Both the position numbers and the translations under genes were made by a program. Below are positions 24,012 through 31,097 of a DNA stretch of 60,544 nt, piece after piece (position 1 is the first letter of the stretch; each line of letters begins with the position of its first letter). The stretch is from contig JBDRUN010000005.1 of assembly GCA_039801365.1 (NCBI GenBank), positions 1-60,544 of the forward strand. The letters are read 5' to 3'. The DNA comes from a candidate division WOR-3 bacterium (lineage in GTDB: Bacteria; Hydrothermota; Tepidihabitantia; Tepidihabitantales; Tepidihabitantaceae). The notes under the pieces are model-generated. The model saw nothing but the letters and a program-made list of their open reading frames with translations. It was not told the origin of the DNA and did not search any database.

Positions 24012-25124
24012 CTAGCGATGACCTTTGCCTGTCTTGGCACCGAACTCGATGAGCTCGCGGAAGCCCTTGGGGTCAAATGCCGAGGCGATAGCGGTCTCGT
24101 AGGTCACTTTACCGGCCCGGTACAGGTCTGCCATATAGGCGTCGAACGTGATGCTGCCTTCGGCACTGCCGGTCTGGATAGCAGAAGGCAGGTGTTCTAT
24201 CTTTCTTTCTCTGATGAGGTTGCGCACGGCAGGGGTAGCGACCATTATTTCGTATGCGCCAACTCGGCCCTTTCCACCGGCTCGAAGCACAAGGCGCTGG
24301 CAGAATATGGCCAAGAGCGAGATGGAGAACTGGATTCTAATCTGGTCACGGATTTCAGGGGGAAAGATGTCAATGAACCGGGTAACTGTCTCTGGTGCGG
24401 TGGTGGTGTGAAGGGTGCCGATAACAAGGTGGCCGGACTCTGCGGCCCATATCGTAGCCTCAGCCGTGGCCAAGTCGCGGATTTCAGCTACGAGGATTAC
24501 GTTCGGGTTGGAACGCAGGCCCTTCATGATTGCCTCGCGGAAGCTTGACACGTCCACGCCAACTTCACGTTGAGTTACCAGTCCGTTCTTGTGGTCGTGC
24601 ATGAATTCGATGGGGTCTTCGATGGTGAGGACGTGTCGTGGGCTTTCCAATATGTAGTCCACAAATGTCGCCTGGGTCGTGGTCTTACCCATGCCGGTCG
24701 GGCCAGTGACCAGAATCAAACCGTGCGGCCGGTCGAGCAAGCCCTTGATGCGTGGTATGAGATGCGAAGAAACAAAAAGTTCCTCAAAGGACAGGATGCG
24801 TCTCGGGATGAGCCGTAGCGCCAGGCCGAAGTAACCCTTCTGTTTATACACCGCAACCCGGAATCGGGCCATGTTGCGGAATGTCAGCGCAAAGTCCCCC
24901 CCTCCACCGTTGTCAATCTGGGCCCGGAGATGTTTTACGTCCTTGGTTGCAATGTCCTTGAAACTCTCGGTCATTTCCGGATTCAGAACCGGGCAGCCCT
25001 CAACTGGCTTCAGGAAGCCATCAATGCGAAGGGTCGGTGGCCGACCCACAGTAAGATGAAGGTCCGAGGCATTCTTCTTGATGCACTCGGCCAGGAGCGA
25101 GTCGAAGAATTCCTCGTCAGTCAC
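24012..25124 (-). CDS. pilT: Type IV pilus retraction ATPase PilT, 370 aa
   Basis: A hexameric cytoplasmic ATPase that retracts type IV pili. Walker A GPTGMGKTTT is at residues 141-150, the Asp/His boxes include LTIEDPIEFMHDH, and Walker B is in NPNVILVAEIRD. The PilT-type C-terminus has ISLLAIFCQRL and IRERKIEHLPSAIQTG, which separate it from assembly ATPases (PilB). Length is normal. The GTG at 25124 has no ribosome-binding site and is 9 bases after a consensus TATAAT, so it is probably leaderless. No other pilus gene is in the window. Confidence 0.95.
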   Translation of the reverse strand: MTDEEFFDSLLAECIKKNASDLHLTVGRPPTLRIDGFLKPVEGCPVLNPEMTESFKDIATKDVKHLRAQIDNGGGGDFALTFRNMARFRVAVYKQKGYFGLALRLIPRRILSFEELFVSSHLIPRIKGLLDRPHGLILVTGPTGMGKTTTQATFVDYILESPRHVLTIEDPIEFMHDHKNGLVTQREVGVDVSSFREAIMKGLRSNPNVILVAEIRDLATAEATIWAAESGHLVIGTLHTTTAPETVTRFIDIFPPEIRDQIRIQFSISLLAIFCQRLVLRAGGKGRVGAYEIMVATPAVRNLIRERKIEHLPSAIQTGSAEGSITFDAYMADLYRAGKVTYETAIASAFDPKGFRELIEFGAKTGKGHR

Positions 25125-25132
25125 GCGACCAG

Positions 25133-25160
25133 ATTATAGGGTGTGCCTCCTCCCTGTCAA
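25133..25160 (-). promoter_or_regulatory. Promoter of pilT
   Basis: Minus strand TTGACA (25160-25155), 16-base spacer, TATAAT (25138-25133), a full consensus. It leads directly to the GTG start. Confidence 0.65.
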
Positions 25161-25258
25161 GAATACTGCCAAGCCACCTGGGGAACCCAGGACCTCAGGC
25201 AAGGTGGCCGACAGCCGATACGGCTTCAGTAAGCGCGTCCATGATTTCCGGCACCGAG

Positions 25259-26101
25259 CTAGTAGTCCGGGGGCAGGGTGAGTAGTTCCTGGTAGCTGAA
25301 CACCGGACCATCGCGGCAGACGTACTTGGGGCCAATGTTGCACCGACCGCACTTGCCGATGCCGCACTTCATCCGGTTCTCAAGGGACAGAAACACCTGT
25401 TCCGGCCGGAATCCGAGCGCAGCCAGCACCGGATGAGTAAACTTGAGCATTATCGGCGGTCCACACACAAGCGCAATGGCGTTCTCGGCTGAAGGTGCGA
25501 CCTGTTTGAGGACGTTGGGTACGAGCCCCTCGGTCTTGGGCCAAGTGTCGTTGCCAAGTCTGTCCACGCAGAGGTGAAGTGAGATGTCAGGGCTCTTTTC
25601 CCAGTTTCTAATTTCGTCCTTGTAGAGGAGTTCGCCAGCAGTCCGTGCGCCGTATATGCAGGTAATCTTGCCGTAGCTGGGACGGATTTCGGGCCGGAGC
25701 AGATGGGCGATAGTCGAACGCAGGGTGGTGAAGGAGAAGCCACCGGATACGATAACAAGGTCTTTGCCCTTGGCTATGTCCAGCGGGTAGGAGTTGCCGA
25801 GCGGACCACGCATGCCGATTATCGCACCAGGTTCGAGCTCATGTAAGGCAGTTGTGACTGAGCCGACACGTTTGACCGTGTAACGGACCACCGGCTCATG
25901 CGGAGCCGAGGCAATGCCGAAAGGCGCCTCGCCAACGCCCGGTATCGAGAGAAATGCAAACTGGCCGGGCGTGTAGACAAATCCAGTTCGGTCTGATTCT
26001 TGGCAGAATGAGAGGTCGAATGTCTTGAGGTCTCGGGCTTCATTCTCGACTGTGACCTTCTCGACCCTCATCGGCATTGGCAAGTACGGATTTGCCGTCA
26101 T
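25259..26101 (-). CDS. FAD/NAD(P)-binding oxidoreductase, FlxA/AsrB/HydG-like, 280 aa
   Basis: A ferredoxin-reductase-type flavoprotein. The FAD domain (about residues 5-105) has YTPGQFAFLSIPG and FGIASAPHEPVV, and the nucleotide domain follows. The C-terminus carries the four-Cys [2Fe-2S] motif typical of AsrB, HydG and PyrK (KCGIGKCGRCNIG ... YVCRDGP). In the FlxABCD module the equivalent subunit oxidises NADH. The nucleotide-binding loop reads VSGGFSFTTLRS instead of the usual GGxGxAPL(R), an unusual change that could alter NAD(P) preference. It is the last of four overlapping or abutting genes in the minus-strand operon and starts next to the stop of the upstream gene. Confidence 0.85.
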   Translation of the reverse strand: MTANPYLPMPMRVEKVTVENEARDLKTFDLSFCQESDRTGFVYTPGQFAFLSIPGVGEAPFGIASAPHEPVVRYTVKRVGSVTTALHELEPGAIIGMRGPLGNSYPLDIAKGKDLVIVSGGFSFTTLRSTIAHLLRPEIRPSYGKITCIYGARTAGELLYKDEIRNWEKSPDISLHLCVDRLGNDTWPKTEGLVPNVLKQVAPSAENAIALVCGPPIMLKFTHPVLAALGFRPEQVFLSLENRMKCGIGKCGRCNIGPKYVCRDGPVFSYQELLTLPPDY

Positions 26102-27115
26102 CTATTCCTCCGGGAGCGCCTGAACAAGTGCGGTCACGGTCTCGCGGATATCAATTGCCGATGGACACTCAATAATGCAGCGGCCGCAACCGACGCAGGA
26201 AACCTTGCCGACCATATCAACCGTGTAGGAGAACTTGTCCATCACCCGGTTGCGGTACCTGGAGCGGGGCGTGACGCGTGGATTGTGACCTGAGGCGTGC
26301 CGGGAATAAAGGCAGAACTGGCATGAGTCCCAGACTCGAATGCGCGCAGTCTGGCCTCTGCGCGTCTCGTCAGTGACGTCAAAGCAGTGGCAGGTTGGGC
26401 ACAGGAACGTACACGCGCCGCAGTTGACGCAGGGCAGGCACAGGGTTTCCCAGGTGGGATGCTCAAAGCTGCGGTCCAGCTTCTTCTTGAGTGTGGCAGT
26501 GTCAATGCGCAATGTTATCGCGGCCGCCGCCTTTTCGGCGAGTTTCCTCTTGGTTGCGATATCGGCTGGCGAGGCTTCGGGCAGGTCCTTCACCAGTGTC
26601 TCACCCTTCCCGGTCACCGGCTCGGCCAGGTAGCGTCCGTCAAGGTCGGTGACAAGAAGGTCAGTACCCCTGGTGCCAGTCGGACTACCGCCAACTGCAA
26701 GACAGAAACATGTTGCGGCTGGTTCGTTGCAGGCCAGGCTGATGACTGTGGTATGGCTGCGCCGGGCTTGGACGTACGGGTCAGCCGGGCTGTTGCCAGA
26801 AAAGAATTTTTCAAGGAATGCCAGTCCGGCGGCATCGCATGGACGGACTCCGAACCAGACCTGTTCGGTCGGCGGCTTGGTACTAGCGTCGGTGCTGTTG
26901 CCAGCAAAGCGTAGTAGTGGTTCGGTTTGCGGGAACAGGGCGGCCTTGGCTGGTTGTTTCGTGTTGACTCGGGTCAGGTCAATTTCCCGATAAGAATGAA
27001 CCCGGCGGAATTCGGTCCAGTTTCTCACACGGGCCGGTGCGTACAGGGCGGCGGTACCGGCCAGCCGGTCAAGCAGGGCGTCGAGTTGCTGCTTTGTCGC
27101 CGCACGCGGGTTCAC
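26102..27115 (-). CDS. 4Fe-4S dicluster protein, AsrA/HydB (FlxB)-like, 337 aa
   Basis: It matches the sulfhydrogenase beta / anaerobic sulfite reductase A type: an N-terminal domain with FGVRPCDAAGLAFLEKFF (about residue 90) and Cys/Pro-rich strands, then two [4Fe-4S] sites near the C-terminus, CVNCGACTFLCPTCHCFD (about 230) and CVGCGRCIIECPSAIDI (about 310), with Cys pairs between them. Such subunits relay electrons between the NAD(P)H-oxidising subunit and the rest of the complex. The start ATG overlaps the stop of the upstream FrhB-like gene by 4 bases, and the downstream flavoprotein begins directly at its stop. It is probably part of an Flx-type module feeding the Hdr proteins encoded divergently. 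Confidence 0.85.
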   Translation of the reverse strand: MNPRAATKQQLDALLDRLAGTAALYAPARVRNWTEFRRVHSYREIDLTRVNTKQPAKAALFPQTEPLLRFAGNSTDASTKPPTEQVWFGVRPCDAAGLAFLEKFFSGNSPADPYVQARRSHTTVISLACNEPAATCFCLAVGGSPTGTRGTDLLVTDLDGRYLAEPVTGKGETLVKDLPEASPADIATKRKLAEKAAAAITLRIDTATLKKKLDRSFEHPTWETLCLPCVNCGACTFLCPTCHCFDVTDETRRGQTARIRVWDSCQFCLYSRHASGHNPRVTPRSRYRNRVMDKFSYTVDMVGKVSCVGCGRCIIECPSAIDIRETVTALVQALPEE

Positions 27116-27957
27116 CGGATGAACTCCTGGGGGTCTTCGGGTCTGAACGCAGCGAGCGCTGGCGGCTCGGCAGGGTCCATTCCCGCAGTTGCGCCGAAGC
27201 GTTCCTTGACGATGCGGGCGACCTTGCAGTTGAATCGCATCAGGTCAATTCCGACTGGGCATGCACGGGCACATGCTCCGCATTCGACGCAGCGGCCGGC
27301 CATGTGCAGTGCGCGCACGATGTGGAAGATGATATTGTCAGAGAGACCGGTGGTTCGGCCTACCCATTGCGGCATGTTGTTGTCTACAAAACAGACCGGG
27401 CAATAGCAGTTGGGGCAGACCTGACGGCAGGCATAGCAGCGGATGCAGCGTGCAAGGTCAGAAGTGAGCTCCTGCCAGCGCTCGTCCGGTGACAGCGATT
27501 CAAACTGAACCAGCCTGTCTTGTGCGTCTTTTCGGCCCGAGGTCTCGGCAACAGGTTCACCGACCATCTCGTCAAACACGACCGGGTTATGCTGAACACA
27601 GGTTGTGCAGGAGTCGCTCAGGTTTTCATCTTCGATTACGCCTGGACACCCGACACCGAGGATATGGATGTTCTTGCGCTCGAGCTGTCCTTCCTTCAGC
27701 AGGACCAGAAGCGAGCGGGAGTCGCAGCCCTTAGCCACAACTGCGATCCGGCCTAGGTGTCTGACCCTGAGTAAGTAGTTTGCAAGGTTCGGGCCACATG
27801 TTTCATCGAATATGAGTATGTCCGAGTTATCGGGACTTGTGATGAACGCGGGCTTGGCCGGACCGGTGATGCTCCTGCGATAGCCTACAACTACCGCTAC
27901 TTCCTTGGCGACCAGCAGTTCGCGCGAGCGCCGGCGGAGTGCTTCGGTGCGAGTCAT
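27112..27957 (-). CDS. FrhB/FdhB-like 4Fe-4S protein (FlxC-like), 281 aa
   Basis: The N-terminal 165 residues resemble the FrhB/FdhB fold (AKGCDSRSLLVLLKEGQL, ILGVGCPGVI). A dicluster follows with CIRCYACRQVCPNCYCPVC (about residues 180-198) and CVECGACARACPVGIDLMRF (about 232-251). It transfers electrons within an Hdr/Flx-type complex. Its closest relative in the window is the protein at 36020-37156, which has the same layout with a longer N-terminus. Both ends overlap neighbouring genes by ATGA, indicating tight translational coupling. Confidence 0.82.
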   Translation of the reverse strand: MTRTEALRRRSRELLVAKEVAVVVGYRRSITGPAKPAFITSPDNSDILIFDETCGPNLANYLLRVRHLGRIAVVAKGCDSRSLLVLLKEGQLERKNIHILGVGCPGVIEDENLSDSCTTCVQHNPVVFDEMVGEPVAETSGRKDAQDRLVQFESLSPDERWQELTSDLARCIRCYACRQVCPNCYCPVCFVDNNMPQWVGRTTGLSDNIIFHIVRALHMAGRCVECGACARACPVGIDLMRFNCKVARIVKERFGATAGMDPAEPPALAAFRPEDPQEFIR

Positions 27958-28397
27958 ATCGGTTCTTTCACTAGTTTCCGATTCGGGCCGAGTGCCCGTA
28001 CCTTTTCGGTCACCTCACGCACAACTGCGGCAAATCGCTCGCCCTCGGCAGCCGAAACCCAGGAAAAACTTACCCGACCCGGGTCAATCCCGACGAACTC
28101 AAGCAGGTCGTGAAGAACCGCGAAGCGACGCCGGGCCACGTAGTTACCGGTAAGATAATGACAGTCCCCGGGATGGCAACCGGATACCAGAACGCCGTCG
28201 GCACCGGACTGCAATGCTTTGAGGATGAAGAAAGGGTCCACCCGGCCTGAGCAGGGCACGCGGATGACACGAATAGACGGAGGGTATTGGATGCGGGAAA
28301 TGCCGGCCAGGTCTGCGCCGGCGTAGGAACACCAGTTGCAGAGGAACGTCACAATCCGCGGCTGGAAGTCAGAAGGTGGTAAGGGTTCGTCAGGCAT
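27954..28397 (-). CDS. mvhD: MvhD/FlxD-like [2Fe-2S] subunit, 147 aa
   Basis: The MvhD family links hydrogenase or Flx modules to HdrA. Visible are FLCNWCSYAGADLAGISRIQ (about residues 18-37), CSGRVDPFFILKAL and GCHPGDCHYLTGNYVARRR (about 75-93), carrying the conserved cysteines of the family. The frame is open to 28466, but ATG at 28397 (MPDEPLPPSDFQPRIV) is chosen because the promoter TATAAT lies at 28424-28419. It is the first gene of the minus-strand Flx-like operon, overlaps the next gene by 4 bases, and has a paralogue at 35587. Confidence 0.88.
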   Translation of the reverse strand: MPDEPLPPSDFQPRIVTFLCNWCSYAGADLAGISRIQYPPSIRVIRVPCSGRVDPFFILKALQSGADGVLVSGCHPGDCHYLTGNYVARRRFAVLHDLLEFVGIDPGRVSFSWVSAAEGERFAAVVREVTEKVRALGPNRKLVKEPI

Positions 28398-28418
28398 AAG
28401 GCGAGTGTAAGAATGAGG

Positions 28419-28446
28419 ATTATAGCCCAAGTGTGGCAGATGTCCA
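28419..28446 (-). promoter_or_regulatory. Promoter of the Flx-like operon
   Basis: Minus strand TGGACA (28446-28441), 16-base spacer, TATAAT (28424-28419), about 22 bases before the ATG at 28397. Confidence 0.5.
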
Positions 28447-28836
28447 CCACTGCAGCCGGCGGGCATGCATGTTGATAGTCGGACGTCACGTCATTGCCAA
28501 GTCATTTTGCCTTGCTGAAACCCCGAGCCAACTGCAGTGCGTGGGGAACCTGATGGCATCGGAGTTCAACAAGCCGTCGAATACGATGGGAAGTTAACCA
28601 TGACCCGCATCTGCTTTTCTTGGTAGAGCCCATCATGGGAGCTGGCTACGACCGTAGCTGTCTTGGCAGGGAGGTCGTGCTGGGCGGTGCTGGAGCCGGG
28701 GCGTTGGTACAGTAGGCAAACCTAACCCAGTGGCTGTCTTGTGGAGGGACCGGAAACAGAACAGAGCAGCGAACAGACAGGTAGTTGGCGGTTTCGGCAC
28801 GCCTTGCAGCGAACGATGAGTGGTATGCTGAATAGT
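28447..28836. other. Divergent intergenic region of the Hdr/Flx locus
   Basis: About 400 bases between the two divergent electron-transfer operons, with no gene seen. A dyad GCTACG-AC-CGTAGC at 28645-28658 near the middle could bind a regulator of both operons. Confidence 0.45.
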
Positions 28837-28865
28837 TTGACTGAAGCCGCAGTCGAAGCTATCAT
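28837..28865 (+). promoter_or_regulatory. Promoter of the hdr operon
   Basis: TTGACT (28837-28842), 17-base spacer, TATCAT (28860-28865). The hdrC ATG is 12 bases after the -10 box, so the leader is very short. Confidence 0.55.
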
Positions 28866-28876
28866 ACTTTCTTAGC

Positions 28877-29272
28877 ATGTCCAATACACATCCTGATGAG
28901 GAACTGGTGCGCCAGATTGAGCTTCTGAGCGGACAGAAGGTCACGGACTGTTATCAATGCGGTGCCTGCACCAGTGGGTGTCCGGTAGCAGAGATGATGG
29001 ATGTGCCACCGTCCAAGGCGATGAGACTTCTGCAGTTGAACAGGGCAGGTGAGCTGCTGGCGTCCAGCGGCATCTGGATGTGTGCCAGCTGTCTGGTGTG
29101 CGGCACGCGGTGTCCACGTGGAGTGGACTATGCGAGAGTGGCAGAGGCGTGTCGGGCGATACTGTTGCGGGCTAGAAGTTCCAAGCTGGACCCGGATATG
29201 GTATCAGCGGAAGAATGCGAGGATATACCGCAGCAGGCATTTATTGCCGCATTCCGCAAGTTTGCCGGATAG
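28877..29272 (+). CDS. hdrC: Heterodisulfide reductase subunit C, 131 aa
   Basis: A classical small HdrC with two intact [4Fe-4S] motifs: CYQCGACTSGCPVAEMM (about residues 25-41) and WMCASCLVCGTRCPRGVDY (about 65-83), both CX2CX2CX3CP. HdrC shuttles electrons between HdrA and HdrB in the usual HdrABC complex. Here no HdrB gene accompanies it. It heads the plus-strand operon, with a promoter just upstream and no clear ribosome-binding site. It differs from the second, tandem HdrC-like protein at 37160, in which one Cys of each second motif is replaced. Confidence 0.92.
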   Translation: MSNTHPDEELVRQIELLSGQKVTDCYQCGACTSGCPVAEMMDVPPSKAMRLLQLNRAGELLASSGIWMCASCLVCGTRCPRGVDYARVAEACRAILLRARSSKLDPDMVSAEECEDIPQQAFIAAFRKFAG

Positions 29273-29277
29273 CCATG

Positions 29278-29350
29278 GGAAGCAGTCGAAGAGGGAGTGG
29301 CCGGAAAGGGAGTAGTCAGAACTATTTTTCACTCGCTACTTCCTGCTTCC
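29278..29350. repeat. Inverted repeat between hdrC and hdrA
   Basis: GGAAGCAG (29278-29285) pairs with CTGCTTCC (29343-29350), with an inner GAGTAG/CTACTTC pairing. The string CGGATAGCCATG occurs at both flanks of the gap (at the hdrC stop and at the hdrA start), a short direct repeat that may record an insertion or duplication. Confidence 0.4.
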
Positions 29351-29378
29351 AGTTTCGAGAGGGAGCGGACGGATAGCC

Positions 29379-31094
29379 ATGAAAAGACCAAGGGTGGGGG
29401 TTTTTGTCTGCCACTGCGGCATCAATATCGCCGGCGTGGTGAAAGTCTCGGAGCTGGTAGAGCGGGCAAAGAAGATGCCAGGGGTGGTAGTAGCCCTGGA
29501 TTACCAGTATTGCTGCTCAGACCCGGGGCAGAATCTTATTCGCGAGACAATCCTGAAGCAGAATTTGAACCGGGTGGTGGTGGCATGTTGTTCACCTACT
29601 CTGCATGAGAAGACGTTCCGCAAGGCATGCGCCGCCGCTGGTCTGAATCCGTACCTGTGCGAAATAGCAAATATCCGGGAGCATTGCTCCTGGGTAACCA
29701 AGGATAGAGACCAGGCTACGGATAAGGCCGAGGGTATCGTGGCTATGACCGTAGCCCGAGCATTATGGGACGAGTCTTTGGTGCCGGTGGGAGTGCCGGT
29801 TACAAGAAGAGCTCTGGTGGTGGGCGCAGGTATTGCCGGAATTCAGGCTGCCTTGGACATTGCCAATGCTGGTTACGAAGTAGTACTGGTTGAGCGGCAG
29901 CCACGCATCGGCGGGCATATCAGTGCTCTGACGCGGACCTTTCCTTACCTTGAGCGGGCGGAGTCGGTGTTTGCGCCCAAGCTAGCTGAGTGTGCTTCTC
30001 ATCCGCACATTAGACTGCTTACTTCTGCTGAAGTGGCTGAGGTGTCGGGCAATGTGGGCGATTTCAGAGTGAAGATACAGCGTAGAGCACAGACAGAGAC
30101 GGAGCAGGAAATAGAAGAGACAGTGGGGGCGATTGTTTTTGCCACCGGTTATGAGCTTTTCGATATTGCTAAGCTGGCACCGTATGGGGCAGGGCAGGTT
30201 GCGGATTTGGTTGATAGCCTTGAGTTTGAGAGACTTTTGGCCGTAGCAATGACCACTGGAGAGTTGAGAAGGCCATCAGATGGCGGGGTGCCAAAGCGAG
30301 TGGTGTTTGTGCAGTGTGCAGGTTCCCGGGATCAGGAGCACGGTGTGCCTTATTGCTCCAAGGTGTGTTGTATGTACACGGCGAAGAACGCCCTGGCATA
30401 CAGGGAACTGGTACCGGATGGAGAGGCGATAGTCTGCTATATTGACGTGCGGACTCCGGGCAAGGGGTTTGAGGAGTTCTACCAGCGGGTAACAGATGCC
30501 GGTGTGAAATACTATCGAGGCAAGGTGGCCAGGGTTTTCCGCAACGGTGACAAGGTCAAGGTTCTGACTGCAGACACTCTGGCAGCAGCAAAACTGGAGT
30601 TAGATGCCGACCTGGTGGTTCTGGCTACAGCCATGGTTGCAGACCCGTATGGGGTGGAACTTGCCCGCAAGTTGAAAGTGCAGGTAGGCGCTTCCGGGTT
30701 TCTGAGTGAGGCACATCCCAAGTTGAGACCGGTAGAAACGTTAGCCGGCGGCTTCTTTCTTGCCGGTACCTGTCAAGGCCCCAAAGACGTATTCGAAACT
30801 GTGGTGCAGGCTTCTGCAGCCGCAGCCAAGGTGCTGGCTCTTTTCAGTCAGGACAAGCTGTATCACGAACCGACTATCGCTCAGGTGGACGAAGCGGTTT
30901 GCGTGGGATGCGGATATTGTGAGAAGACGTGTGCCTATTCTGCGGTGAAGGTGGACGAACGACGACGAATTGCAGTGGTGAACCCGGCCTTGTGCGAAGG
31001 ATGCGGTGCGTGTGCGGTGGCGTGTCCTTCCGGCGCAATGACGCACCGCAACTTTTCCAAGCGTAGTATTGTGGAAATGGCAGAACAGGTGTAG
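29379..31094 (+). CDS. hdrA: HdrA-like flavoprotein, 571 aa
   Basis: A single HdrA unit. The N-terminal Cys domain has VFVCHCGINIAGVV (about residues 8-21), CCSDPGQNLI and VVACCSPTLH. The FAD-binding Rossmann motif is VVGAGIAGIQAALD (about 146-159). The middle has CAGSRDQEHGVPYCSKVCC, and two C-terminal [4Fe-4S] sites are CVGCGYCEKTCAY (about 507) and CEGCGACAVACPSG (about 538). The ferredoxin insertion that follows the FAD motif in methanogen HdrA (CTxC type) is absent. HdrA is the flavin subunit where electron bifurcation occurs. The next gene starts 3 bases after its stop. Confidence 0.92.
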   Translation: MKRPRVGVFVCHCGINIAGVVKVSELVERAKKMPGVVVALDYQYCCSDPGQNLIRETILKQNLNRVVVACCSPTLHEKTFRKACAAAGLNPYLCEIANIREHCSWVTKDRDQATDKAEGIVAMTVARALWDESLVPVGVPVTRRALVVGAGIAGIQAALDIANAGYEVVLVERQPRIGGHISALTRTFPYLERAESVFAPKLAECASHPHIRLLTSAEVAEVSGNVGDFRVKIQRRAQTETEQEIEETVGAIVFATGYELFDIAKLAPYGAGQVADLVDSLEFERLLAVAMTTGELRRPSDGGVPKRVVFVQCAGSRDQEHGVPYCSKVCCMYTAKNALAYRELVPDGEAIVCYIDVRTPGKGFEEFYQRVTDAGVKYYRGKVARVFRNGDKVKVLTADTLAAAKLELDADLVVLATAMVADPYGVELARKLKVQVGASGFLSEAHPKLRPVETLAGGFFLAGTCQGPKDVFETVVQASAAAAKVLALFSQDKLYHEPTIAQVDEAVCVGCGYCEKTCAYSAVKVDERRRIAVVNPALCEGCGACAVACPSGAMTHRNFSKRSIVEMAEQV

Positions 31095-31097
31095 CAA

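Noticed and set aside
25259-28397. Calling the minus-strand operon a sulfhydrogenase or anaerobic sulfite reductase
   Set aside because: The hydrogenase large and small subunits and the siroheme subunit AsrC are absent. MvhD plus the FrhB-like partner and the divergent Hdr genes fit an Flx-type module better.
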